Shown here piece by piece: positions 30,175-39,219 of a stretch of 43,876 bases of DNA (positions are counted from its first letter, which is position 1; the number at the start of each line of letters is the position of its first letter). Origin of the DNA: CAYWEM01 sp964457225 (GTDB taxonomy: Bacteria; Acidobacteriota; Aminicenantia; UBA2199); assembly GCA_964457225.1 (NCBI GenBank), contig CAYWEM010000021.1:1-43876 (forward strand), written 5' to 3'. The notes below the pieces were generated by a model. The model was not told the DNA's origin. It did no database searches and saw only the letters and a program-made list of their open reading frames with translations. The position numbers were made by a program, and so were the translations under genes.

Positions 30175-32930
30175 GAGCCGTTCTCCGGGATTACAGCCCG
30201 GCAGCGTCGGCAGAGCTGATCGGGATCATTTGCCGTGTCCGCTTCCCGGGACCAGCAGCGCGGGCATTTTCCGCCGCCGGCCCGGCTGATGCGCAATTCT
30301 TCTTTTTCCGCCGCCTCGATCTCCAGCTCGGAAACGACCAGAATCCGGCGCAGCAATTCCTTCTTTTCGGCCAGGTCGGCGGCCTGGTTTGCGGGCAGGT
30401 TCAGTTTGACGGCCGCTTCCAGGGAATCCCCGATGATTTTATCGTTGCGGGCATCTTCTATAGCTTTCAAGACCCTTTCGCGCAGGTCCATGACCATGTC
30501 CCAGTCAATCTTTTCGGAACAGGCCGGGGCGGTGTTGTTTTCCGGGAAGAGATGCAGGTGAACCGAATTCTCTTTCCCGGGAAATTCCGGCAGGTGTTGC
30601 CATACTTCCTCGCTGGTGAAAGAGAGAATGGGCGCAGCCAGCAGGGCGCTTTCCCTGAGAATGGTGAACACGACTTCCTGGGCCGCCCGGCGCTGATCGC
30701 TTTGCCGGGCATTGCAGTAGAAATTGTCCTTCATCACGTGCAGGTAGAATGAACTCAAGTCCACTGTGAAGAAACTGCTCAGGGTGTGGAAGATAACGTG
30801 GTATTCGTAGTCCTGGTAAGCTTTCCTGATTTTTTCCCGGGCCTGCTGCCAACGGTTCATGATATAGAGGTCTATGGCACCCAGGGGCGACCGACCGATC
30901 ATGTCCGCGGGTGCATAGTCGGCCAGCACTCCCAGCATGAAACGCCAGGTATTCCGGATCTTGCGATAGCTTTCCACCACCCGGGCCAGTATTTCGGCGC
31001 CGAGGCGCACGTCTTCACGGTAATTGAGCATGGCCACCCAGAGTCGCAGTATTTCAGCGCCCTTGTCCTTGACGATGGAATCAGGTTCGATGACATTGCC
31101 GATCGATTTGGACATGGCCCGGCCTTCGTGATCCAGGACCCAGCCGTGAGTGATCACGGTCTTGTAGGGTGCTTTTCCCCTGGCGTTCACGCCGACCAGC
31201 AGGGAAGAATGGAACCAGCCACGATACTGGTCTCCGCCTTCGAGATAAACATCGGCCGGCCAGTAGTGGTCGGGCCTGTTTTCCAGGATTCCATGAGAAC
31301 AGCCGGATTCAAACCAGACGTCGATGATGTCATTGCCTTTCTGGAAATCACCGCCCTTGCAGTTTGAGCAGACTGTGCCAGGAGTCAGCAGGTCAAGCTG
31401 GTCACCCCGGTACCATGAATCTGAACCGGACTGGGCGAAGCGCTCGGCCACCCGTTCGATCAGCTCGGGGTCCAGCAGCGGCTGGCCGCAATCCCGGCAG
31501 AAGAAAACCGGAATCGGCACACCCCAGTTTCTCTGCCTTGAAATGCACCAGTCGGGGCGGTTGGCGATCATGTTGTGAATTCTTTCCTGGCCCCAGGCCG
31601 GCAGCCAGCGAACCGCGCCGATGGCTTCCAGCGCCTGGTCGCGCAGACCGGTGGCATCCATGCCGATAAACCACTGCTCGGTGGCCCGGAAAATGACCGC
31701 TTTCTTACAGCGCCAGCAATGCGGGTAAGAATGGCTGATTTCCTCGGAGTGCAGCAGCCGGCTACGCTCCCGCAGGTCTTCGTTGATCCGGCTGTTGGCG
31801 GCGAACACGTTCAGTCCCTGGTAGGGACCGGCACTCTCGTCGAAAGTGCCGTTGTCCAGCACCGGGGAATATATGTCAAGTCCGTATTGCAGGCCGGCCC
31901 GGTAATCGTCCTCTCCGTGCCCCGGGGCGGTATGAACACAGCCTGTACCCTGGTCGAGCAGTACGTAATCGGCGGCGATCAGCAGGGAGCGTCGCCCGAA
32001 CAACGGATGCTCGGCGTACAGGCCGACCAGGTCGCGGCCTTTCATTTCAGCCAGTACTACGGCTTCCTGAGCGCATATTTCTGCTATAACCGGCACCAGG
32101 CGGCTGGCCGACAGGAAATTTTCATTGCCCATCGAAAAGAGGGCGTAATCGTATTCCGGGTGCAGGGCGATGGCCAGGTTGGCCGGAATGGTCCAGGGCG
32201 TGGTGGTCCAGATCAGGATTTTAACTTCTTTGCCGGAAAGGGCGGGCGGCAGTCCGTCCTGTTCCGGCAGGGCGAACTTAACGTAGATCGAGGGGGAACG
32301 GTGCTCGGCGTATTCCACCTCGGCCTCGGCCAGGGCGGTGGCGCAGGAAACGCACCAGTAAACCGGGCGCTTCTTGCGGATGACGTTGCCGGCGGCCACG
32401 AAAGAATTGAAAAACCTGATGATCCCGGCTTCGTATTGCGGATCCAGTGTGGTGTAGGGCTGCTGCCAGGTGCCGAAAACTCCCAGGCGGATGAAATCCC
32501 GGCGCTGAAGCTCGAGGAAGGATTCGGCGTATTCACGGCAAAGCCGGCGAAATTCCAGGGTGTCCAGTTGTTCCTTTTTTTTGCCCAGTTTCTGATCGAC
32601 TTTCAGCTCTATCGGCAGGCCGTGGCAATCCCAGCCCGGGACGTATGGAGCCTTGAACCCGGCCATGGATCTTGATTTCACCACGAAATCCTTGAGTATC
32701 TTGTTTAAGGCCGTGCCCAGGTGAATGCGGCCGTTGGCGTAGGGAGGGCCGTCGTGCAGTATGAAAGGCGGCCTGTCGGCCCGGGCTTCCAGGATGCGCC
32801 GGTAGATGTCCAGTTCCTGCCAGCGCTTGATGATTTCCGGTTCCCGCTGGCTGAGCTGGGCTTTCATGGGGAAGGAAGTCTGGGGAAGTTGCAGTGAGTT
32901 CTTCCAGTCTGCTGGTTGATCTTGGGACAT
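30171..32930 (-). CDS. ileS: Isoleucine--tRNA ligase
   Basis: The 919-aa class I synthetase has DGPPYANGRIHLGTALNKIL (HIGH-type motif reading HLGT, residues 70-73) and the CP1 editing domain (GTGCVHTAPGHGEDDY). It continues with MSKS at 606-609 (RAMSKSIGNVIEPD), an anticodon domain, and a C-terminal zinc finger with C889, C892, C907 and C910. This is the bacterial IleS1 layout with a C-terminal finger. GGAGCCGAAA precedes the ATG. No T-box leader is visible upstream. It heads the ileS-lspA-lgt-rluD operon. Confidence 0.96.
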   Translation of the reverse strand: MSQDQPADWKNSLQLPQTSFPMKAQLSQREPEIIKRWQELDIYRRILEARADRPPFILHDGPPYANGRIHLGTALNKILKDFVVKSRSMAGFKAPYVPGWDCHGLPIELKVDQKLGKKKEQLDTLEFRRLCREYAESFLELQRRDFIRLGVFGTWQQPYTTLDPQYEAGIIRFFNSFVAAGNVIRKKRPVYWCVSCATALAEAEVEYAEHRSPSIYVKFALPEQDGLPPALSGKEVKILIWTTTPWTIPANLAIALHPEYDYALFSMGNENFLSASRLVPVIAEICAQEAVVLAEMKGRDLVGLYAEHPLFGRRSLLIAADYVLLDQGTGCVHTAPGHGEDDYRAGLQYGLDIYSPVLDNGTFDESAGPYQGLNVFAANSRINEDLRERSRLLHSEEISHSYPHCWRCKKAVIFRATEQWFIGMDATGLRDQALEAIGAVRWLPAWGQERIHNMIANRPDWCISRQRNWGVPIPVFFCRDCGQPLLDPELIERVAERFAQSGSDSWYRGDQLDLLTPGTVCSNCKGGDFQKGNDIIDVWFESGCSHGILENRPDHYWPADVYLEGGDQYRGWFHSSLLVGVNARGKAPYKTVITHGWVLDHEGRAMSKSIGNVIEPDSIVKDKGAEILRLWVAMLNYREDVRLGAEILARVVESYRKIRNTWRFMLGVLADYAPADMIGRSPLGAIDLYIMNRWQQAREKIRKAYQDYEYHVIFHTLSSFFTVDLSSFYLHVMKDNFYCNARQSDQRRAAQEVVFTILRESALLAAPILSFTSEEVWQHLPEFPGKENSVHLHLFPENNTAPACSEKIDWDMVMDLRERVLKAIEDARNDKIIGDSLEAAVKLNLPANQAADLAEKKELLRRILVVSELEIEAAEKEELRISRAGGGKCPRCWSREADTANDPDQLCRRCRAVIPENGS

Positions 32931-32956
32931 TTTCGGCTCCAGTCTTGAATAGGCCT

Positions 32957-32985
32957 ATTTTCGCCGATTTTCCGCCTCAAGTCAA
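32957..32985 (-). promoter_or_regulatory. Likely promoter of the ileS operon
   Basis: On the - strand TTGACT (32985-32980) and GAAAAT (32962-32957) are 17 bases apart, preceded by an A-rich tract (a run of A opposite the T-run at 32991-32999) that could act as an UP element. The -10 is only a four-of-six match. Confidence 0.4.
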
Positions 32986-33038
32986 TGCCGTTTTTTTTTA
33001 AAATCGGAACAAATCATTCAGTGTCGGCGGGTGTCGGC

Positions 33039-33067
33039 TTGACTTTTCCGGCTTTACTGCTTACCCT
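33039..33067 (+). promoter_or_regulatory. Weak promoter candidate for the histidine phosphatase
   Basis: TTGACT (33039-33044), 17 bases, then TACCCT (33062-33067). The -35 is good and the -10 poor. It lies about 80 bases before the phosphatase ATG. Confidence 0.3.
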
Positions 33068-33150
33068 TTTTGCATGGCCGTTAGACTCCGCTTCTTTTCT
33101 GCTACGGAAACTGTCCCTGAAAACGATATTGCTTGCCGGGAGCGGATCTC

Positions 33151-33711
33151 ATGAACTGTCGTAGTGTCAGGTTTTTGTTTTTATTCATCCTGCTGGTTTG
33201 CGGCTTGAGCCGGCCTGGGCCGGCTTTTACAAAAAACGGCCTTGACTGTTCAGCCGGGAGCGACAACAATCTTGTAATTTACCTGGTTCGCCACGCAGAA
33301 AAGGACGCTGAACCGGCGGCCGACCCGCCCCTGACCCCCCGGGGCCTGGCCCGGGCCGAGGATCTGCCGCGATTGATCCGGCTTGATGCCCTGGTCGCGA
33401 TCTACTCGACGCCTCTGCGCCGCACCCGCGACACGGTCGGGCCGACGGCCGCGGCGGCCGGACTGGATATAACTGAATACGCGGCCGGAGATCCAGCCGG
33501 ACTGGTGGCCGGGCTTCGAGTTCACCGGGGCGGAGCCGTCCTGGTGGCCGGGCATTCCAACACCCTGCCTGAAATCCTTTCACTACTCGGGGTGATGGAC
33601 GAACTGGTAATCGCTGATGATGAATACGGCGATCTTTTTATTGTAACCATACCTGGTCAGGGCAAAGCTTTTCTGCAGCGTGAGCGCTTTGGAGATGATA
33701 CCGGCCGGTGA
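33151..33711 (+). CDS. Secreted histidine phosphatase superfamily protein
   Basis: From the ATG at 33151 the product is 186 aa. It begins with a basic then hydrophobic signal sequence (MNCRSVRFLFLFILLVCGLS), so it is probably periplasmic. The mature part starts VIYLVRHAEKDAEPA, with the RHAEK phosphohistidine motif, then LTPRGLARAE, YSTPLRRTRDTV and VAGHSNTLPEI, where the second catalytic His lies. This is a branch-1 histidine phosphatase like the short SixA/PGM-type proteins. Substrate unknown. It is divergent from ileS. An in-frame TTG at 33133 is less likely as a start. Confidence 0.82.
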   Translation: MNCRSVRFLFLFILLVCGLSRPGPAFTKNGLDCSAGSDNNLVIYLVRHAEKDAEPAADPPLTPRGLARAEDLPRLIRLDALVAIYSTPLRRTRDTVGPTAAAAGLDITEYAAGDPAGLVAGLRVHRGGAVLVAGHSNTLPEILSLLGVMDELVIADDEYGDLFIVTIPGQGKAFLQRERFGDDTGR

Positions 33712-33738
33712 ATTCCCGGAAGATTTTTAAGCAAATGA

Positions 33739-34701
33739 TCAAGGGAAAGGAAAAAACCGGCTGAACAGGTGCAGAAACAGGGGAATCGAGAAGATTGAGC
33801 AGAGAAAACTGCCCAAAGTGAACTGACTGCAGATGCCCTGGTCTCCGCCGGCTCTTTCGGCCAGGATGGGGACGGCGCTGATCGGGGGCACCGAGGCCTG
33901 GAGCATGATTATCAGGGCTGCTTCGAAGGGCGGTCTCAGCTGGATCAGCAGGCCCAGGGCCAGCATTGGCAGCAGGAAGTTTTTAGCCAGGCAAAACTTC
34001 AATACTTCGGCAAAATTGAAGCTTCGGCCCTCTTTTTTTCCTTCTTTCAGGTCCCGGAACAGGTTGCCGCCCAGGATGAGCATGAACAGGGGCAGGGCCA
34101 TGGCTCCGACCAGGTTCAGAACGGTTTTGATGAACACCGGCACCTGTTCCTGCAGTCCGGCCAGTGATATTGTCAGTCCGGCGGCGGTACAGACCAGGAT
34201 CGGGTTGAAAACGCGGGCCAGGGGAAGGCCGGTTTTTTTTGTCGTTGCGGGGAAAAAAAGATGGTAAGTACTGAAGACAATGCTGGGGTGCAGGGAAATG
34301 AACAGGAACAGCGGGACCAGGTATTGATTGCGGGGCCCAAACAGTCCGATCAGGATGGTCAGAGGAAAAAAGATCCCGTTCTGGAAAAAGAGGGACATTG
34401 CGAATTCCATTCTGAAACGGGTTCCGACCGCCAGGGAAGAAAGCAGGCTGAAAACCAGGCTCAGGACCAGGAAGCCCAGCCACCAGAGTGGCAATTGCCA
34501 CCAGCCCGGGGTTTGACCCGGTTTGAAATCCATGAGCAGGCTGGCCAGCACCAGGCAGGGCACGGCGATATCTATGGCCAGGTCGGACAGAAAGCCTATG
34601 GTTTCCCGGCTGACCCGGCGCCGGCCGATTATCCAGTAGCCCAGAACGCCGATGCCGAGGAGGCTGGCCACTGCTTCCAGGGTGATTAAGAAGATGTTCA
34701 A
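33739..34701 (-). CDS. AEC-family (auxin efflux carrier-like) permease
   Basis: The 320-aa product has about ten hydrophobic segments in two halves of five. It shows features of the AEC family (YfdV/MleP-like), such as LGYWIIGRRRVSRETIGFLS in the first loop, DIAVPCLVLASLL and a second half with LNLVGAMALPLFMLILGGNL. Family members export or exchange small organic acids; the substrate cannot be inferred. It starts at TTG with GGAG 11 bases upstream. It lies 54 bases downstream of the peptidase gene on the same strand, so the two may be cotranscribed. Confidence 0.82.
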   Translation of the reverse strand: MNIFLITLEAVASLLGIGVLGYWIIGRRRVSRETIGFLSDLAIDIAVPCLVLASLLMDFKPGQTPGWWQLPLWWLGFLVLSLVFSLLSSLAVGTRFRMEFAMSLFFQNGIFFPLTILIGLFGPRNQYLVPLFLFISLHPSIVFSTYHLFFPATTKKTGLPLARVFNPILVCTAAGLTISLAGLQEQVPVFIKTVLNLVGAMALPLFMLILGGNLFRDLKEGKKEGRSFNFAEVLKFCLAKNFLLPMLALGLLIQLRPPFEAALIIMLQASVPPISAVPILAERAGGDQGICSQFTLGSFLCSIFSIPLFLHLFSRFFPFP

Positions 34702-34755
34702 GTTTTCAGTCGCTCCAGTTGCTTAATGCTGTAGATTCAAAGCCCGGTATTACTT

Positions 34756-36873
34756 TCAGTTCAAGCCTCGTTTTTTCAGCAGGTATTCAGGGTTGGCGTC
34801 GCGGCCGCGAAAAGCCCGGTAAAGTTCGGCCGGATCAGCGGTGCCGTTCTTTTCCAGGACGTTGCGGCGAAAGGAAAGGGCGGTTTCCGGGTCGAACAGG
34901 CTGGTCTCCTCGAAAGCGGCGAAGGCGTCACAGTCGAGTACTCCGGACCATATATAGCTGTAGTAACCGGCCGAGTAGCCCCAGGCGGCGATGTGGGCGA
35001 AATAGGTGGAGCGATAACGGGGCAGTATCTGCGGGATCAGGCCGATTTTCCGGAACAGATCCTGTTCGAAGCTCCTGATGTCCAGGGGGACGGCTTGGCC
35101 GCGGGTATGGTAGGCCATATCGAGCAGACAGGCGGCCAGGTACTCGGTGTTGCTGAAGCCCTGGTTGAACAGGGAGCTCTTTTTTATCTTTTCGATCAGG
35201 GTGTCCGGGATGACGGTGTCGCTGGAATGATGACGGGCATACTCACGCAGCACTTCCGGCTCCAGGGCCCAGTGCTCCATGATCTGCGAGGGCAGTTCCA
35301 CGAAGTCGGTGGCGATGTTGGTATAGATGTAACTGTTTTCCGCCAACAGGAAGTCAAGAGCGTGACCGAACTCGTGGAAGAGGGTGCTCACTTCGTCCAG
35401 GCTGAGCAGGGCTGGACTTTCCCGGCTGGGCCGGGTGAAGTTGCAGACCACGGTGATTATCGGGGGAACTCTTTTCCCTTCCAGCTTCCTGGTATCGCGG
35501 TAAGATCCACACCAGGCGCCGACCTGTTTGCCCGGGCGGGGGTGCAGGTCCAGGTAGAGCAGGCCGACATGGCTGCCGTCCGCTTCCCGCACTTCATAAG
35601 CCAGGGCCTCGGCATGCGGCCGGGGGATTTCGCCGAGCAAACTGAATTCCAGGCCGAAAAGTCGTCCGGCCACCAGGAAGACACCGTTGATGACGTTTTC
35701 CAGTTTGAAATAGGGCCGCAGCTCGCTGTCGTCCAGGGCGTACCTGACCAGTCGTTCCTTTTCTGCGAAGTACCACCAGTCCCAGGGAGCCAGCTCGAAA
35801 TCACCGCCCTCGCTGTCGGCCAGTCTCTGCAGAGCGGCAACCTCTTTTTCCGCGGCCCTCCGGGCCGGCTGCCAGAGACCCTCGAGAAAGCTCATGACCG
35901 TCTCGCTCCGGCCGGCCATTTTTGATTCCAGCACGTAATCGGCGTAATTTTCATAACCCAGCAGGCGTGCTTTTTCCACTCTGAGGTTGAAGATACGGGC
36001 CAGGATTTCCTTGTTGTCGCTTTGGTTGTCCCGGTCGCCCCGGCTGGTATAGGCCTGGTATATCTCCCGGCGGAGCTCACGGAGTGGTGAATAAGTCAGG
36101 AAGGGCAGCAGGCTGGGCTTGTCGGTGGTGAAGATCCATTTCCCGGGATGGCCGGAAACTTCCGCTTCCTCGGCCGCCGCGGCGATCACTCCGGCCGGCA
36201 GTCCGGCCAGGTCTGCTTCTTTTTCGATGACCAGTTGAAAGGCGCGGTTTTCTTTGAGCAGGTTTTCCTGGAAGGCCGCTTCCAGGGAGGCCAGTTCCTG
36301 GTTCAGGGAGGTCAGACTCTGTTTTTCCCGTGGCTCAAGCCTGGCTCCGTTGCGCACGAAGTCGAGGTAGGCGCTTTCCAGCAGGTAGAGTTCCTCGGGA
36401 TTGAGGTTTTCCGCCCGGCGGTTTTCATAGACCCGATTGATTCCGGCAAAGAGCTTTTCGTTCAGCAGGACAGCGTCCTGGTGGGCGGCCATCAGGGGAT
36501 CGATTTCAGCCTGTATCCGCAGCAGCTCTTCCGTGCCGCAGGCTGAAACCTGGCTGTAGAAGACAGCGGCCACCTGCTGCAGGCGAGCGCCGGAATTGAA
36601 AAAAGGTGCCATAAAACCGGGAAAATCAGGGACCGGGTTCTGTTCCAGCAGCCGGTCAATTTCGGCCAGGTGTTCGGCCATGGCTGCTTCAAAGGCCGGC
36701 AGGTAATGGGTATCCTGAATTTCAGTGAAAGGCGGCACTCCGAAAGGAGTTCTGAATTCAATCAGCAGGGGATTGTTTTGTTCGGGAGACACTTCTTGCT
36801 CCTTTTCCCGGAGACCACAGCCGCTGAACAGCAGGGCGACAGCCAGCCCGGCCAGGATCGTGGATTTTGTCAT
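34756..36873 (-). CDS. M3-family oligopeptidase (Dcp-like), lipoprotein
   Basis: The 705-aa product is a thimet/Dcp-type zinc metallopeptidase. It carries HEFGH at 500-504 in LFHEFGHALDF, and E526 in DFVELPSQIMEHW as third zinc ligand. The C-terminal Y-rich PRYRSTYFAHIAAWGYSAGY then YSYIWS is also typical of M3A. The N-terminus is a lipoprotein signal (LAVALLFSGCG, cysteine after SG), so it should be membrane-tethered outside the cytoplasm, unlike E. coli Dcp. The ATG at 36873 follows AGGAGG by four bases. Likely role: cutting short peptides outside the inner membrane. Confidence 0.92.
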   Translation of the reverse strand: MTKSTILAGLAVALLFSGCGLREKEQEVSPEQNNPLLIEFRTPFGVPPFTEIQDTHYLPAFEAAMAEHLAEIDRLLEQNPVPDFPGFMAPFFNSGARLQQVAAVFYSQVSACGTEELLRIQAEIDPLMAAHQDAVLLNEKLFAGINRVYENRRAENLNPEELYLLESAYLDFVRNGARLEPREKQSLTSLNQELASLEAAFQENLLKENRAFQLVIEKEADLAGLPAGVIAAAAEEAEVSGHPGKWIFTTDKPSLLPFLTYSPLRELRREIYQAYTSRGDRDNQSDNKEILARIFNLRVEKARLLGYENYADYVLESKMAGRSETVMSFLEGLWQPARRAAEKEVAALQRLADSEGGDFELAPWDWWYFAEKERLVRYALDDSELRPYFKLENVINGVFLVAGRLFGLEFSLLGEIPRPHAEALAYEVREADGSHVGLLYLDLHPRPGKQVGAWCGSYRDTRKLEGKRVPPIITVVCNFTRPSRESPALLSLDEVSTLFHEFGHALDFLLAENSYIYTNIATDFVELPSQIMEHWALEPEVLREYARHHSSDTVIPDTLIEKIKKSSLFNQGFSNTEYLAACLLDMAYHTRGQAVPLDIRSFEQDLFRKIGLIPQILPRYRSTYFAHIAAWGYSAGYYSYIWSGVLDCDAFAAFEETSLFDPETALSFRRNVLEKNGTADPAELYRAFRGRDANPEYLLKKRGLN

Positions 36874-36920
36874 CAAGCCTCCTGGGCAATAAGCCGGCTC
36901 GCCGGCCGGCCTGATACCCG

Positions 36921-36950
36921 ATTATAGTAAAAAACAAGGTTCTTTTCCAA
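36921..36950 (-). promoter_or_regulatory. Promoter of the M3 peptidase
   Basis: On the - strand TTGGAA (36950-36945), 18 bases, then a perfect TATAAT (36926-36921). The start would be near 36914, giving a leader of about 40 bases with AGGAGG. Confidence 0.55.
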
Positions 36951-36975
36951 TTGAAGTTTTTTAGGGTTCGATGTG

Positions 36976-37004
36976 TTGAAAAATGTTTTCTTTCATATTA
37001 GATA
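36976..37004 (+). promoter_or_regulatory. Candidate promoter of the GloVer surface-protein cassette
   Basis: TTGAAA (36976-36981), 17 bases, TAGATA (36999-37004), in an AT-rich stretch 20 bases before the first gene. The -10 is a modest match and a TATATC at 37003-37008 is an alternative. It lies back to back with the peptidase promoter. Confidence 0.35.
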
Positions 37005-37023
37005 TATCAGATCGGAGGAAAAA

Positions 37024-39201
37024 ATGAAATCTCGATGTTTGTCCACGCTGCTGTTATTGTTATTGTTTTTGCCGGCTGGTTTGTTGAACGGCCAGGTCGA
37101 GGTTCTGCATCGCTTTCCCGCCGGAGCCCAGGACGGGGAAAATCCCTTCAGCGGTCTGATACCCTGGGGAGGAGCTTTCTACGGGTTGACCATGGAAGGC
37201 GGGGCTCACGGCGCCGGCACCATTTATCAGATCAACGGCGACGGCAGCGGTTATCGAACGGTTTTTTCCTTTCCGCAGTTTTCACTTCAAATCGAGAAAT
37301 CAATCGAACCCTTTTCTTACAGGCCTTCCGGCCAGATTTTAGCGGCATATGACCGCTTTTACGGTGTCCTGCAGCTGCAGTATTTTATCTTCAACGGCGG
37401 CCCGGACATGCTGGTGAGCAAGGAGATAAGTGTCCCCGCAGGTTATCTCTACAGCATCAACCCCGACGGCAGTGATTTCACCCTGCTGCATGCCTTTGAT
37501 CAAACCCCCCTGGGCTCCCTGCTGGAATTCGAGGGGGCTTTGTTCGGTTTGCTGCCCGGGGCGTTCGGTATAAGGATCAACGGCGATCCCTATGAAAACG
37601 GGGCTGTTTTCCGTATCAACCTGGACGGCAGCGCATACCGGGTTATTCACGTTTTTGACGGGCAAAACGGGCACCTGCCCCTGGCCGGACTGACCGCGGT
37701 AAACGGAGTGCTTTTCGGCACCACCGCCTTTGCCGAATCCGAAGTGACCGTAAACAGGATTGGAGATGAATGGGAGGGCATTTTCTACCGCATCAACCCG
37801 GACGGCAGTGACTTCACCGTTCTTTACCGCTTTCATGATGATACCGGGTCTGTTCCCTCGGGAACACTGGTGTTCGAGCAGGGCTGGTTTTACGGTAAAA
37901 CCGGGTTCGGAGGTTCGGCCGGAGGAGGCAATGTTTTCCGCATCAACCCGCTGGGCGGCGGATTCCAGGAACTGCACGCTTTTCCGATAGAAGAAGACAT
38001 GTACATAATAGTGCTTGACGAGTATCCCCTGCTCTTTTACGGCGCTGTGCTCTACGGCACAAAAAAGATCTACGAGTTAGTTGATGTAAAGAGTTCGCCG
38101 GTCAGTGGCAAAAGAACACTTTTTACCTGGGCCGGGCGACGCGTTGACCTGGTTGAAAAAAGCGTCGCAGCTGAGATGGTCGACTTTCTCTACCGGCTGG
38201 ATCTCGATACCATGAATTTCAGTGTACTTCACACTTTCAGAGGCGTGGCGGGCGATGGATTCTTCTCCATGGGGCGGTTGGTCGTATCCGGCTCTGACCT
38301 GCTGGGCACGACAATTTATGACAGTCAAAGTGAATATGGTTCGGGCGGCGGCATGGTTTATGCCCTGCCCGGCGTGATGGCCAGGAATTATTATTCCGTG
38401 TGCGCCTCGGTGGGTTCTGGACCCGGCCGGGTTGAACCGACCCTGCAATACGTTGATTACGGTCACAGTGCGACCATCACCGCTCTGCCGGATCCCGGCT
38501 ACCGCCTGCGGGGCTGGACCGGTGATTACGAATCTGAAGCCAATCCCCTGGTCATAATGGGCGTGACCAGGAACCTCGCTTTCCAGGCCCACTTCGTGAA
38601 TGATCCGCCACAGGTCGAAATAATCAGCCCCGGGGACGGCCAGACGGTTCACGGCCTGGTCGTCATCGAAGCCAGGGTCAGAGACGACAGCGGAATCGAG
38701 CGGGTGGAGTTTTACCTGAACGGAGTAAAACAGGCTGAGGCCGCTTCCAGGAGTGCCGATCGGACCGCTCATGAGGAGCTTTTTACATTCTACTGGGACA
38801 GCGGCGCTTTCCCGGCCGGTACTCACCGCATTAAAATAATGGCCCGGGACCGGGCCGGGGCCTCCGGTGCGGCCGAAATCGGCGTGCAGCTGGCCAAGGT
38901 GGAAATCGACATGCAGGCCGCGCTCCGGGAAATCAGAGCCTGGAGTTTCCTGCGTCTATACGGGGAAATCAACATTCAGGTCAGGGACAACGGCTTGCCG
39001 GTTAACTCTTTCCGGCTGCTTCGCCGTCGGGCTGAGGGCGCCTTCAGCGTTATAACTGAAATCAGCCGGAGCGAATTGCAATCCGGTGCTTACCGGTTCC
39101 AGGACAAGTACCTGCAGGCGGGTGTCAGTTACATTTACCGGGTGGAAGCTCTGGATAGCCGGGGTAACGTGCTGGGACGCAGTGCCGATGTCCCGCTTTA
39201 A
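37024..39201 (+). CDS. GloVer-repeat surface/secreted protein, paralogue 1
   Basis: The 725-aa product starts at ATG after CGGAGGAAAAA and has a signal peptide (about 1-23). Residues 25-450 hold TIGR03803-like (Gloeo_Verruco, GloVer) repeats, each with a L-F-G-T-T strand and an R-I-N-P-D-G-S turn (e.g. YRINPDGSDFTVLYRF at 255-270), probably a beta-propeller. Residues about 455-525 look like a divergent InlB B-repeat (DPGYRLRGWTGD). Residues 528-624 look like an Ig-like domain (QTVHGLVVIEARVRDDSG). Residues 640-725 form a C-terminal FN3-like module (VSYIYRVEALDSRGNVLGRS). No lipobox or membrane anchor is seen. Function unknown. Confidence 0.85.
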   Translation: MKSRCLSTLLLLLLFLPAGLLNGQVEVLHRFPAGAQDGENPFSGLIPWGGAFYGLTMEGGAHGAGTIYQINGDGSGYRTVFSFPQFSLQIEKSIEPFSYRPSGQILAAYDRFYGVLQLQYFIFNGGPDMLVSKEISVPAGYLYSINPDGSDFTLLHAFDQTPLGSLLEFEGALFGLLPGAFGIRINGDPYENGAVFRINLDGSAYRVIHVFDGQNGHLPLAGLTAVNGVLFGTTAFAESEVTVNRIGDEWEGIFYRINPDGSDFTVLYRFHDDTGSVPSGTLVFEQGWFYGKTGFGGSAGGGNVFRINPLGGGFQELHAFPIEEDMYIIVLDEYPLLFYGAVLYGTKKIYELVDVKSSPVSGKRTLFTWAGRRVDLVEKSVAAEMVDFLYRLDLDTMNFSVLHTFRGVAGDGFFSMGRLVVSGSDLLGTTIYDSQSEYGSGGGMVYALPGVMARNYYSVCASVGSGPGRVEPTLQYVDYGHSATITALPDPGYRLRGWTGDYESEANPLVIMGVTRNLAFQAHFVNDPPQVEIISPGDGQTVHGLVVIEARVRDDSGIERVEFYLNGVKQAEAASRSADRTAHEELFTFYWDSGAFPAGTHRIKIMARDRAGASGAAEIGVQLAKVEIDMQAALREIRAWSFLRLYGEINIQVRDNGLPVNSFRLLRRRAEGAFSVITEISRSELQSGAYRFQDKYLQAGVSYIYRVEALDSRGNVLGRSADVPL

Positions 39202-39219
39202 TTTCAAGAGGAGAACACA

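Noticed and set aside
31575..32675. 366-codon + strand frame opposite ileS
   Set aside because: Antisense shadow of ileS with no promoter, no ribosome-binding site and no family resemblance.
32931..33150. Possible T-box or other riboswitch ahead of ileS
   Set aside because: The predicted leader is only some 20-30 bases, and no T-box consensus or large stem was found.
34993..35925. 310-codon + strand frame opposite the M3 peptidase
   Set aside because: Fully antisense to a gene with clear zinc-binding motifs; translation is non-protein-like in composition.
36973..37023. N-terminal extension of GloVer paralogue 1 from an upstream TTG
   Set aside because: The ATG at 37024 has a strong ribosome-binding site and starts directly at the signal peptide; the extension covers the promoter region.
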